A stretch of DNA of 64,000 bases, taken from the NCBI GenBank assembly GCA_004557825.1, contig SFFL01000009.1, positions 52,492-116,491 of the forward strand, given 5' to 3'. A model generated the notes under the pieces. It had not been told where the DNA came from and did no database searches. It saw nothing but the letters and a program-made list of their open reading frames with translations. Positions within the stretch are counted from its first letter, which is position 1. Each line of letters opens with the position of its first letter. This DNA is from Bacteroidales bacterium (GTDB taxonomy: Bacteria > Bacteroidota > Bacteroidia > Bacteroidales > Muribaculaceae). Position numbers and translations under genes: made by a program. This document shows, one piece after another, positions 42,932 through 51,511 of the stretch.

Positions 42932-44665
42932 ATGAAATTACTGCATAAAATATTACCGGCACTACTGGTCGGCAGCGCACTTTCGGGATGCACCAATCTC
43001 GACGAGGAGCTTTTCGACACTGTAGGTACCGACAATTACTATCATACGGCACTCGATGTAAAACGTGTGGTATACCGCCCCTTTGAGCATGCCTACTGGT
43101 CGGTGACCAACTACCATACCGCCCAGGAACTTACCGCCGACCAGCTTATCACCCCGCAGCGCGACAGCTGGTGGGACGACAGCGGCGTATGGCGTATGCT
43201 CCAGTATCACACCTACGACGCTTATGCGCCCTATCTGACGCATATCGGCGGTATGTGGGTGAGCGGTTACCAGGGCGTGGGCGAATGCAATTTCGTAATC
43301 CACGAACTGGAGCGCCTTGACCCGGCTGATTTTGGCCTGTCGCAGACCGACTTCAACAACTTCATTGCCCAGGCTCGTGCGCTGAGAGCGTGGTTCTATA
43401 TCCGCCTTTTCGACGCCTTCCGCAACATCCCCATCTGGACCGATTTCGGCGAGTCGCTTCCCGGCGACATCTACCAGGCGCCCCCTGCCCAGACCTTCCA
43501 GTTTATCGAGAGCGAGCTGAAAGCGTGCCTCACTCTGATTCAGCAGAAGCAGGCTCTCGGCACACAGGCCGGCATCCAGGGACAGTGGACCACTGCCGGT
43601 GTGGCCGCCCTGCTTGTGCGCCTCTATCTCAATGCTGAGGCGTGGGGTATGGGCGACCGCTACGACGACTGCGCCTACTATGCCCAGAAGATTCTCAAGG
43701 GTGATTACGGTCCCTACCAGGTGGCCGACCGCTGGGACGCTATCTTCGACTGGAACAACGACACCTGCGACGAGATGATTTTCGGCTTCCCCTCGGCAGG
43801 CGGCTATACCTACTGGGGTTATCAGCAGGAAACACACTGGTTCACCGTACCTCACAACTCCAACCTCTATTTCGGCGATATCAAATGCAAGGCCGGTACA
43901 CACAACTCGCAGTATGCCTGCTCGCCCAGCTACGACACCAACGGCAACCTCTACAACTTCGAGCTTGGTATGACCGTACAGAAGTTCCGCAAATACCCCT
44001 CGGATTACCGCCTGAAGATGTATAAGAACCTCGGCAACTCAAAGCGCGAAGGTATGTTTGTCTACGGCTATCTCGAATATGAGGACGGCGGCACCACCAA
44101 GCGCCTCCAGGCCACAGGCCAGAACTACACCATCTACATCCGTGATGCCGTAGGGCAGTTCCACGATACCGCTCCCGACCGTTGGCCCGGCGGCAACAGC
44201 GATCTATCCTCCGGCGACCACAACTCAGGATGGCATTTCGCCAAATATCCCTTCTATCCCGACGGCGATCCCGGTCAGCTCGAAAGCGACTGGGCCGAAA
44301 TCCGTCTGCCCGAGGTAATCTACTCCTTGGCAGAGTGCAAGCTCCGCCGTGGCCATACCGATGAGGCTGCCATTCTGCTCAACTCGGTGCGCCGCCGCAA
44401 CTACCCCTCAGAGGACTGGTCCACCGTGCTCTATGCTCCCGAAGGAAAGGCTTCCCTTGATATGAACGAGATGCTCGACGAATGGGGTCGCGAATTCCTG
44501 GCCGAAGGGCGCCGCAGAACCGACCTTATCCGGTTCGGCAAATTCTCATCGGGTCGCTGGTGGGACAAGACTCCCGATTCCGACGATCATTACAAACTCT
44601 TCCCGCTGACCGTCTCCGCTGTGCTTAACACCAACAGCAATATGATTCAAAATCCGGGATACTAA
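42932..44665 (+). CDS. SusD/RagB family glycan-binding outer-membrane lipoprotein
   Basis: The 577-residue surface lipoprotein (signal MKLLHKILPALLVGSALSGC, lipobox Cys20) caps the SusC barrel and binds the target glycan. The TPR-containing SusD_RagB fold is visible in WVSGYQGVGECNFVIHELER, IAQARALRAWFYIRLFDAFR, LVRLYLNAEAW and the C-terminal EVIYSLAECKLRRGHTDEAA, EMLDEWGREFLAEGRRRTDL, IRFGKFSSG. It forms an operon with susC (27 bp upstream) and the SusE/F-like gene (18 bp downstream). Confidence 0.96.
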   Translation: MKLLHKILPALLVGSALSGCTNLDEELFDTVGTDNYYHTALDVKRVVYRPFEHAYWSVTNYHTAQELTADQLITPQRDSWWDDSGVWRMLQYHTYDAYAPYLTHIGGMWVSGYQGVGECNFVIHELERLDPADFGLSQTDFNNFIAQARALRAWFYIRLFDAFRNIPIWTDFGESLPGDIYQAPPAQTFQFIESELKACLTLIQQKQALGTQAGIQGQWTTAGVAALLVRLYLNAEAWGMGDRYDDCAYYAQKILKGDYGPYQVADRWDAIFDWNNDTCDEMIFGFPSAGGYTYWGYQQETHWFTVPHNSNLYFGDIKCKAGTHNSQYACSPSYDTNGNLYNFELGMTVQKFRKYPSDYRLKMYKNLGNSKREGMFVYGYLEYEDGGTTKRLQATGQNYTIYIRDAVGQFHDTAPDRWPGGNSDLSSGDHNSGWHFAKYPFYPDGDPGQLESDWAEIRLPEVIYSLAECKLRRGHTDEAAILLNSVRRRNYPSEDWSTVLYAPEGKASLDMNEMLDEWGREFLAEGRRRTDLIRFGKFSSGRWWDKTPDSDDHYKLFPLTVSAVLNTNSNMIQNPGY

Positions 44666-44683
44666 TATCAAAAACCGAATACA

Positions 44684-46294
44684 ATGTTTAAACTACGCAA
44701 TATAATTCCGGTACTCCTGGGCGCGATGATGTTTGCCCTTACCGGGTGCCACGATGAGAAGGAGCTGATAGAGCTTTCGGGCAATCTGCCCTTTAAGGTC
44801 AAGGCTGTCTTTCTTGTCGGCAACGCCACGCCTAAGAATCCCACCTGGAGTATCGATGAACTTGACCTGCTGGAGCAGTCGCCCGACGACCCGTTTATCT
44901 GGACCTATCACGGCGAATTCTACGCCGATGGCCGCTTCAAGCTCTGCTTCAAGACGAGCACCTGGGCCCAGCCGTTCATCCACCCTATGGAGTTCAATGA
45001 GATGATAGGGAAGGAGCCTATTACCAACCGGCCTATGCAGGCACCGCGCCAGGGAGGTGAAGATGAACTGTGGAAGATAGGCGAAGCCGGTATATATACC
45101 ATTACTTTCAATCTGCGCGACTTCACCTGGAGCAGCGTCTATGAAGGCCCGGCACCTGTGCAGACCACCGGTGAGCTTTACCTTATCGGCAATGCCACCC
45201 CGCTCAATCCCACCTGGGATATCAATGTCGTAGACAAACTGGTGCCCTCTGAGAGCGATCCGGAGATCTTCACCTATCACGGCAAACTAAGAGAGGAAGG
45301 CACCTTCAAGCTCGGTATGAAGAAAGGCACCTGGGCACAGCCCTGGTATCACCCGATGGTGAATTACGAGCCTATCGGCGCCGAGACTATCACCGACAAG
45401 GCTATGCAGGCACCGCGCCAGGCAGGTGAAGATGAACTGTGGAAGTGCGTCAAGACCGGTATCTATACACTTACGTTCAACACCCGCGACCTTACCTGGA
45501 GCAGTGTCTACGAGGGCGAAGCACCCGAGGAGCCGGAAGTGCCGGATAATCCCATCGAGGCCAATATGGTATATGTTATCGGCGATGCCACTACGGCCGG
45601 CTGGAATATCGGCCAGGCATTCCCAATGACCCAGTCGGCAGAAGATAAGTATATCTTCACCTGGGAAGGGGAGATTATCAAGACCGGATACCTGCTGTTC
45701 AGCCTCAATAATGTAGACTGGAGCGAGATGATCCGACCCATTGCCAAGCAGCAGCATGTGGGCACCGAGCCGGTCAACGATCTGGGCTTCAACTATCCCA
45801 ACAGCGAGGACAACAACTATGTTATGACTGCCACCGGGCGCTTCCGCTTCACCATCAATCTGAGAAAGCGCACATTCAGCAGCCAGTATATTCCCGATCC
45901 CATTGACGAAAGCAAGCTTTACCTCATAGGCAATGCCACTCCCAAGAATTCCACCTGGGATGTCAATAATCTCGACCAGCTTGAGCAATCATCGAGCAAT
46001 CCCAAGGTATTCACTTACCACGGTAAACTTCTGGCCAACGGCACCTTTAAGCTCTGCTTCAAGACCGGCACCTGGGCGCAAGAATTTATTCACCCGGCGG
46101 TGAATAATGAGCCGATTGGCAAAGACCCCGTCACTGACAAAGCTATGCAAGCACCCCGCTTCGGCGGTGCCGACGAGTTGTGGAAGGTGCAAGAAGAGGG
46201 CATCTATACGCTCACATTCAACCTCGAAAATAATACCTGGAGCAGCGTATATGAGGGCACCGGCGAAAGCAATGCCCGCCGTCGCCGCAGATAA
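44684..46294 (+). CDS. SusE/SusF-like surface lipoprotein with four binding modules
   Basis: The 536-residue lipoprotein (MFKLRNIIPVLLGAMMFALT then GCHDEKE) consists of four successive beta-sandwich modules of about 110 residues. Modules 1, 2 and 4 share LYLIGNATPKNPTW, FTYHGKL, GTFKLCFKTGTWAQ, FIHP, TDKAMQAPR, GGEDELWK and YTLTFNLRDFTWSSVYEG; module 3 is diverged (MVYVIGDATTAGWNIGQAFP, FSLNNVDWSEMIRP). This repeats the SusE/SusF starch-binding plan, with conserved Trp/Tyr as likely sugar platforms. It is the third gene of the susCD operon and probably retains glycan on the surface. Confidence 0.88.
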   Translation: MFKLRNIIPVLLGAMMFALTGCHDEKELIELSGNLPFKVKAVFLVGNATPKNPTWSIDELDLLEQSPDDPFIWTYHGEFYADGRFKLCFKTSTWAQPFIHPMEFNEMIGKEPITNRPMQAPRQGGEDELWKIGEAGIYTITFNLRDFTWSSVYEGPAPVQTTGELYLIGNATPLNPTWDINVVDKLVPSESDPEIFTYHGKLREEGTFKLGMKKGTWAQPWYHPMVNYEPIGAETITDKAMQAPRQAGEDELWKCVKTGIYTLTFNTRDLTWSSVYEGEAPEEPEVPDNPIEANMVYVIGDATTAGWNIGQAFPMTQSAEDKYIFTWEGEIIKTGYLLFSLNNVDWSEMIRPIAKQQHVGTEPVNDLGFNYPNSEDNNYVMTATGRFRFTINLRKRTFSSQYIPDPIDESKLYLIGNATPKNSTWDVNNLDQLEQSSSNPKVFTYHGKLLANGTFKLCFKTGTWAQEFIHPAVNNEPIGKDPVTDKAMQAPRFGGADELWKVQEEGIYTLTFNLENNTWSSVYEGTGESNARRRRR

Positions 46295-46334
46295 TCCGCG
46301 CTTAACCTACTGTTACCTTTAAAATCAAAACGCA

Positions 46335-47786
46335 ATGAATATAAAATCATACAGGACAATCATGATCGGCGTGGCCGCCGCAATGGCTCTCACCTGCTCG
46401 TGCGACGACAAAGGCTACAACGATATGAAAACGCCCGGCAATATGAACAAGCAGGAGGTGCCCGACCTCCCGGAGATTCCCGGTATGCACTCCTACAAGG
46501 CTCCGCTCTACTACTCGATTTATGAATATATGCGCGAGCAGGGTCTTGCCGGCAAACCCGCCGACGAGTGTGTCTACACTCTCGACCAGTGGATTGAGGT
46601 GCTCGACTATATTAAAGAGAACCTTCTTCCTTACGGCTACGATATGGTATGCACCGACGGTTCGGGCACATTCAAGGCCGAGAATGGCTCGCCGTATATG
46701 ACGAGTCAGTCGTCGCTCTCGTTCAAGGAGTTTGTGAAGGCTGCCAAAGAGCGCGGGATCCGCGTGGGCATCTACGACAATCCCTGGTGGATACACTGCG
46801 CCGACGATGTGCTTATCCCCGGCACCAACTATTCCGTAGGCTCGCTGCGCTATAATCCCGCCGTGGATGTGGTGAACAAGCCGGGTCAGAAAGATATCTG
46901 GCACGACATAGCCGTGGTGACCCATCCCGGTGGCCGCGAATGGATCGACGGTTTCTTCAAGCACTATCACGACTTAGGCGTGGAGATGATCCGAATGGAC
47001 TTCCTCAACTGGTTTGAGGATGGCTACAGCCGTCTGGAAAAGGAATGGTGCGGCCCCGGCTACGGGCGCGCCGTCTATGCTCAGGCTCTGGCCTGGTGCG
47101 CCGAGTCGGCCAAGAAGTATGGTATCTTCCTGTCGCTGGTAATGCCCAATATGTATAACGATGCCGAGCTTGAAGCCAAATATGGCAATATGACCCGTAT
47201 CGTCAGTGATGCCTGGAACGGCACCTGGGAGTTCACTTCCTCCAACTACCGCGGCAACCACTGGCCCAACTGGCCCGCCTGCCGCAATCAGTTTGACGGG
47301 TTCACCTACTGGAATCATATCAGCGGCCCCGGCCGTGTGATTCTCGACGGCGACTTCACCCGCCTGAACACCTACGCCGACGATAACGAGAAGGAGACCG
47401 TAATCTCGTTGCAGCTGATGGCCGGCGGCCCGATTGCCGTGGCCGACCGCCCCTCGGTGATCGGCGACAATGTGAAATTCTATCAGAACCGCGAGATGCT
47501 TGCGCTGAATGCCGACCGTTTTGTAGGTCGACCGCTCAGCGACAAACTCAACACCCCCGGCAGCAATATTTGGCACGGCGCTATGAGCGACGGCAGCTAT
47601 ATCGTGGGTCTGTTTAACCGCGATGATGAGGCCCGCACGGTGTCGGTGGACCTGATTACCCTCGGATTGACGGGCACATTCAATGTACGTGACCTTTGGA
47701 AACATGCCGATGAGGGCGTAGTGAGCGCCACCATCAGTGCCAATATTCCCGCCCACGGTTGCAAGATTGTAAAACTAACCAGATAA
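46335..47786 (+). CDS. GH27-like (clan GH-D) glycoside hydrolase lipoprotein
   Basis: The 483-residue lipoprotein (AMALTCSCDDK) has a TIM-barrel with clan GH-D marks: YGYDMVCTDG, RGIRVGIYDNPWW, VEMIRMDFLNWFEDGYSRLE with likely nucleophile Asp222, and RIVSDAWNGTWEF with likely acid/base Asp292, followed by a C-terminal beta domain (IVGLFNRDDEARTVSVDLI). The nucleophile motif RMDFLNW differs from the YLKYDxC of canonical GH27 alpha-galactosidases, so substrate may differ (alpha-galactose, beta-arabinopyranose or another alpha-linked sugar). It is the fourth gene of the operon, 40 bp after the SusE/F-like gene. Confidence 0.75.
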   Translation: MNIKSYRTIMIGVAAAMALTCSCDDKGYNDMKTPGNMNKQEVPDLPEIPGMHSYKAPLYYSIYEYMREQGLAGKPADECVYTLDQWIEVLDYIKENLLPYGYDMVCTDGSGTFKAENGSPYMTSQSSLSFKEFVKAAKERGIRVGIYDNPWWIHCADDVLIPGTNYSVGSLRYNPAVDVVNKPGQKDIWHDIAVVTHPGGREWIDGFFKHYHDLGVEMIRMDFLNWFEDGYSRLEKEWCGPGYGRAVYAQALAWCAESAKKYGIFLSLVMPNMYNDAELEAKYGNMTRIVSDAWNGTWEFTSSNYRGNHWPNWPACRNQFDGFTYWNHISGPGRVILDGDFTRLNTYADDNEKETVISLQLMAGGPIAVADRPSVIGDNVKFYQNREMLALNADRFVGRPLSDKLNTPGSNIWHGAMSDGSYIVGLFNRDDEARTVSVDLITLGLTGTFNVRDLWKHADEGVVSATISANIPAHGCKIVKLTR

Positions 47787-47795
47787 CAGTTAACC

Positions 47796-47823
47796 GGAGC
47801 GGCAGCGTATCGGCTGCCGCTCC
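47796..47823 (+). other. Strong intercistronic hairpin without T-run
   Basis: ggagcggcagc, 6-nt loop, gctgccgctcc: an 11-bp perfect stem 9 bp after a stop. It lacks a T-run, so RNA processing, stabilisation or partial termination is possible. Confidence 0.7.
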
Positions 47824-47845
47824 ATAATCTTAAACCAAATTTATT

Positions 47846-49210
47846 ATGAAAACATTTACGCTTTCGTTAGTTGCGCTGATGGCCCTCGGCTTCGGAGCCT
47901 CCGCACAGGAAACTGTCCCCTCGAAGATCTATGTCATGGGGGCGGCTCAAAGTACAATCAACGGTCATCCCGGTACCTGGACTATAAAAGATGCTATTCC
48001 TGTCGATGTAGTCGACGGCACCGCAACCATCAATATCACCAATGCAATAGGTGTCTATCACATCTTCACCTGCACCCTTGAGGAGGCTATCGCTGCTGAT
48101 TGGAAAGGCGATGGCTTGACACAAACATCAAAAATCGGTGTTCCCTCGACTGTGATTGCTGACTACGGTGTAGTGCAGGATGTTGCAAAAAAAGCAGATA
48201 CCAAATTTACAAACAAATCAGGTGACTACGATTACAGCAGTGGCAATGTGACTATCAAATTTACTGACAACCTTACCAAAGCCACCATTTTACCTACTAC
48301 ACTGTTCTGCGTTGGTGGTCCTTCCGTAGCGAACGGTCCGCAACCAACTATCAACGACACCGAAGTGGACTGGACGTTCGAAAGCACCCAAGACGACAAC
48401 CTCAAAGTTGAGGCTGCAGATGGTTGCTTTACCCTTGAAACCGATTGGGTTGGCCCGATTTTCGTTTCGCCATATTATGCCGGAAATGTATGGGGTAATG
48501 GCGTAATCGGAAAAGAGTATGAGTCGATTAATAGCCGCAACACTATGTCGCCCTACAATCTGAACAAAGAAATGGAGACAGTTATAAATGGTGTAAATCT
48601 TGTGCCTCCGTTCCTGTCGGCCACTCCCTACACTATCGTAATCAGCCAGGATCTTAAAACTATTGAATACAAGGTGGCCAACCGTAATTTCCAGATTGAA
48701 GTAGGCACGAGCACAGGTGATGCGAATCCGGTGGTTTACGATATGAACACTAAAGATGGTGTTACATACACTTATACCTTTAACACTCCTGTTAACGCCG
48801 GAAGCACTATCACGATTGTAAATAAGAATAAATGGACCAATAGCGTATGGCGTAAAAATGGTACAATTACTCTCGACCAGGCAGAGGGTTGGATCACCAG
48901 CGGAGGTCCTACAGCATCCACTCTTGACGTGGATTTCACAGGCGTAGTTGTAGCTAAAATGCCTTTGGTGATGGTTTGGTGGGATACCAGAGCCGGTAAG
49001 GATGGCAACAAGTACTGGGCTTCGGCTGAAAACCCCAATGCACAAGTGCTGTTCTCAAAGGATACATCGGCTGCGCTGACCGTTGTAGAAAATGAGGATG
49101 CTGCACCTGCCGAATACTTCAACCTCCAGGGCGTGCGCGTGGAGAATCCCGAAAAGGGCATTTTCATCAAGCGTTGCGGCTCGAAGGTTAGCAAGGTTAT
49201 TCTGAAATAA
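47846..49210 (+). CDS. Secreted SusE/F-like protein with C-terminal sorting tail
   Basis: A 454-residue exported protein with signal MKTFTLSLVALMALGFGASA. The N-terminal domain (KIYVMGAAQSTINGHPGTWT, AIPVDVVDGTATINITNAIG) is related to the N-terminus of the SGNH protein at 51512. Further beta-sandwich segments recall SusE/F-type modules. The end, EYFNLQGVRVENPEKGIFIK and KVSKVILK, fits a C-terminal secretion tail. No catalytic residues were recognised. The base composition is more AT-rich than neighbouring enzymes. Position within the locus suggests glycan binding at the surface, by inference. Confidence 0.7.
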   Translation: MKTFTLSLVALMALGFGASAQETVPSKIYVMGAAQSTINGHPGTWTIKDAIPVDVVDGTATINITNAIGVYHIFTCTLEEAIAADWKGDGLTQTSKIGVPSTVIADYGVVQDVAKKADTKFTNKSGDYDYSSGNVTIKFTDNLTKATILPTTLFCVGGPSVANGPQPTINDTEVDWTFESTQDDNLKVEAADGCFTLETDWVGPIFVSPYYAGNVWGNGVIGKEYESINSRNTMSPYNLNKEMETVINGVNLVPPFLSATPYTIVISQDLKTIEYKVANRNFQIEVGTSTGDANPVVYDMNTKDGVTYTYTFNTPVNAGSTITIVNKNKWTNSVWRKNGTITLDQAEGWITSGGPTASTLDVDFTGVVVAKMPLVMVWWDTRAGKDGNKYWASAENPNAQVLFSKDTSAALTVVENEDAAPAEYFNLQGVRVENPEKGIFIKRCGSKVSKVILK

Positions 49211-49222
49211 TCCGCAGATTTA

Positions 49223-49272
49223 AGCACTGCGTAGCTGCGCTGAAGTGTTCTGACGCGCAGCTACGCAGCGCT
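49223..49272 (+). terminator. Hairpin terminator-like structure
   Basis: agcactgcgtagctgcgc, 14-nt loop, gcgcagctacgcagcgct, then an AT-rich run. It lies 13 bp after the preceding stop. An AT-rich repeat E copy (reversed, ending ttgccatcccgg) follows at 49273-49312. Confidence 0.7.
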
Positions 49273-49341
49273 ATCAATTTTAATTTAATTGAAAATTTAA
49301 AATTGCCATCCCGGTGGGTAATTTGAAAATAAATTGGTGCT

Positions 49342-50187
49342 ATGAAGCAAATTCTTTCGATAATTCTCGTTATTTTGTATGTATGTGTTGCGAATATAGC
49401 TATATATGCAGCTGAACCGGCGGCCGAAGGTGCGTCTGCAAGCGGCGTCAATGCCGATGCGCCTAATACCAAGCCTCGCAAGCTGAAAATAATGAGTTAT
49501 AATATCTTCCAGGGCCGAAAGGCTTCGATGCAACGGCTCGCCGATGAAATCAATGCGCAGCAGCCCGATTTCGTGGCTCTGCAGGAAGTTGACATAAACA
49601 CTATGCGTGAGTATGCCAAAGAGTGCAACGGCATCAACTTCATCAACGAGCTGGCGCAGCGCACGGGGATGTTCGGATATTTCGGCCGCACAATCGATTG
49701 CTGCAGCGGGTATTATGGCGTGGCCATTCTGTCGAAGCATCCGGCTACATCGGTGGAGAGTATCGACCTTCCCAACCCAAAGAATGTGGAGCCGCGCATT
49801 ATGCTCAAAGGACATTTCCTGCTCGACGGCCACACACCTATTGTGTTCGCTTCTACGCACTTCGACTATGAGCACCCGGAGACCATAGCCCTGCAGGCTC
49901 AGACTGTGGTTGACAATCTCGAAGGTGAGAGTGTGCCGGCCATTGTGGCTGGCGACCTCAACAGTGAGCCGAAAACGAAGCCTATCAGCATCCTCAGCGA
50001 TAAGGGAGCACTTCTTTCGGGCTTAGCACCGACATGGCCTTCCGATGCTCCGAGAAAGAGGATCGACTACATTTTCGGATTTCCGGGAAAGGCGTTCACT
50101 CTCAATAAGACTTACGAAGGCACAGCATCGAAGTATGCAGCCTCCGACCACCTGCCGGTTATGTCGGAAGTGACGGTCGATCTTTGA
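49342..50187 (+). CDS. Secreted endonuclease/exonuclease/phosphatase-fold hydrolase
   Basis: A 281-residue protein with a signal peptide (MKQILSIILVILYVCVANIA). The EEP fold is clear: LKIMSYNIFQG (metal Asn), ALQEVDINTM (metal Glu), STHFDYEHPE, AGDLNSEPKTKPI (Asp/Asn pair), RIDYIFGF and ASDHLPVMSEV (catalytic Asp-His). The superfamily contains DNases, sphingomyelinases and inositol/sugar phosphodiesterases. In a glycan utilization locus, a secreted member may remove phosphate or phosphodiester groups, but the exact bond cannot be predicted. It is followed 42 bp later by the alpha-galactosidase gene. Confidence 0.88.
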   Translation: MKQILSIILVILYVCVANIAIYAAEPAAEGASASGVNADAPNTKPRKLKIMSYNIFQGRKASMQRLADEINAQQPDFVALQEVDINTMREYAKECNGINFINELAQRTGMFGYFGRTIDCCSGYYGVAILSKHPATSVESIDLPNPKNVEPRIMLKGHFLLDGHTPIVFASTHFDYEHPETIALQAQTVVDNLEGESVPAIVAGDLNSEPKTKPISILSDKGALLSGLAPTWPSDAPRKRIDYIFGFPGKAFTLNKTYEGTASKYAASDHLPVMSEVTVDL

Positions 50188-50229
50188 AACATTATCATCT
50201 GAAAAACACTCCAAACAGCGCACACATTT

Positions 50230-51474
50230 ATGCTTTTCAATAGAATGAAATATCTCACCTCAGTAGTGGTGTTCTTTACAATATTAGGAGCGTCTCCGGA
50301 GGCTGCCGCACAAAAGCTGCCTGATCTGGCGCCTACTCCGCCAATGGGATGGAGCAGCTGGAACAAGTTCGGCGAGGATATCAATGAAAATATTATCAAG
50401 GAGATAGCCGACGCATTAGTCGCGACCGGGCTGCGCGATGCCGGATATATTTATGTGAATCTGGATGACTGCTGGCACGCCCCCGGCCGCGATGCCGACG
50501 GCTCTCCGATGTGCCATCCCGAGAAATTCCCCAGCGGCATAAAGGCGCTGGCCGACTATATGCACGAGCGCGGACTGAAGCTTGGCATTTACTCCGATGC
50601 GGGCTACAAGACCTGCGCCAATATGTTTGGTTCGGCCGGTCACGAATATCAGGATGCCCGACAGTATGCGCAATGGGGTGTGGACTATCTGAAATATGAC
50701 TGGTGCAACACTCCCGACTTCAACACGAAGCAGGCGTATACGCTGATGCGCGACGCCCTGCTTGAGGCTGGAAGGCCCATCCTGTTCTGCATCTGCGAGT
50801 GGGGCTTCACCAAGCCCTGGGAGTGGGGCAAGGATGTGGGCCATATGTGGCGCACTTGCGGCGACATCGGCGCTTCGTTCAACGATCCTTCCTACTTCGA
50901 CGGCAAATTCCGCGGTCACACCGTAATCGAGCAGATCCGCTACAATGAGCCGTGGCGCAAATACCACGGTCCGGGTCACTGGAACGACCCCGATATGCTT
51001 GAGGTGGGTAACAACCTTACCGTAAACCAGGGGCGTGCGCATTTCACCATCTGGGCTATGATGGCTGCGCCGCTGATTCTGGGCAATGATATCCGCTCGA
51101 TTGATGAGGAGACTCTGAAAATTGTCTCCAACCGCGAGGTGATAGCCGTAGACCAGGACAGCCTGGGCGTGCAGGGATTCAAAATTCCTGTGGGCAAGGA
51201 TGTGGAGACCTGGTGGAAGCCGCTGGCCGACGGCGGCTGGGCTGTGGCCGTGTTCAACATCTCGAAGAAGCCTGTCGACTATGAGCTGAACTGGCAGCTG
51301 TTCAATATGACCGACGATGAAGTGTCGGGCCGTTCGACCGATTTTGACAAGGTGACCTACAGCGTGCGCGACCTCTGGAACGGCGGCAAGCCGGTGAAGA
51401 CCGACAAGCCTCTGAGGGTGAAAGTCGGCGGAGAGGATGCCGCAATGTTCCGCCTCACCCCGATAAAGAAATAA
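50230..51474 (+). CDS. Alpha-galactosidase, GH27
   Basis: The 414-residue secreted enzyme (signal MKYLTSVVVFFTILGASPEA after a short leader; start 50230 or 50245) has all GH27 marks: LAPTPPMGWSSWNKFGEDIN, YVNLDDCWHAPGRDADG, GLKLGIYSDAGYKTC, the nucleophile Asp157 in VDYLKYDWCNT, and acid/base Asp212 in WRTCGDIGASF, then NDPDMLEVG and a C-terminal Greek-key domain. It removes terminal alpha-galactose residues by a retaining mechanism, probably in the periplasm. Substrates could be host alpha-Gal epitopes, galactolipids or plant galactosides. Confidence 0.95.
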   Translation: MLFNRMKYLTSVVVFFTILGASPEAAAQKLPDLAPTPPMGWSSWNKFGEDINENIIKEIADALVATGLRDAGYIYVNLDDCWHAPGRDADGSPMCHPEKFPSGIKALADYMHERGLKLGIYSDAGYKTCANMFGSAGHEYQDARQYAQWGVDYLKYDWCNTPDFNTKQAYTLMRDALLEAGRPILFCICEWGFTKPWEWGKDVGHMWRTCGDIGASFNDPSYFDGKFRGHTVIEQIRYNEPWRKYHGPGHWNDPDMLEVGNNLTVNQGRAHFTIWAMMAAPLILGNDIRSIDEETLKIVSNREVIAVDQDSLGVQGFKIPVGKDVETWWKPLADGGWAVAVFNISKKPVDYELNWQLFNMTDDEVSGRSTDFDKVTYSVRDLWNGGKPVKTDKPLRVKVGGEDAAMFRLTPIKK

Positions 51475-51511
51475 CTCATAAACCTTTAAATAATTCTGAA
51501 ACTTTTCCAAG

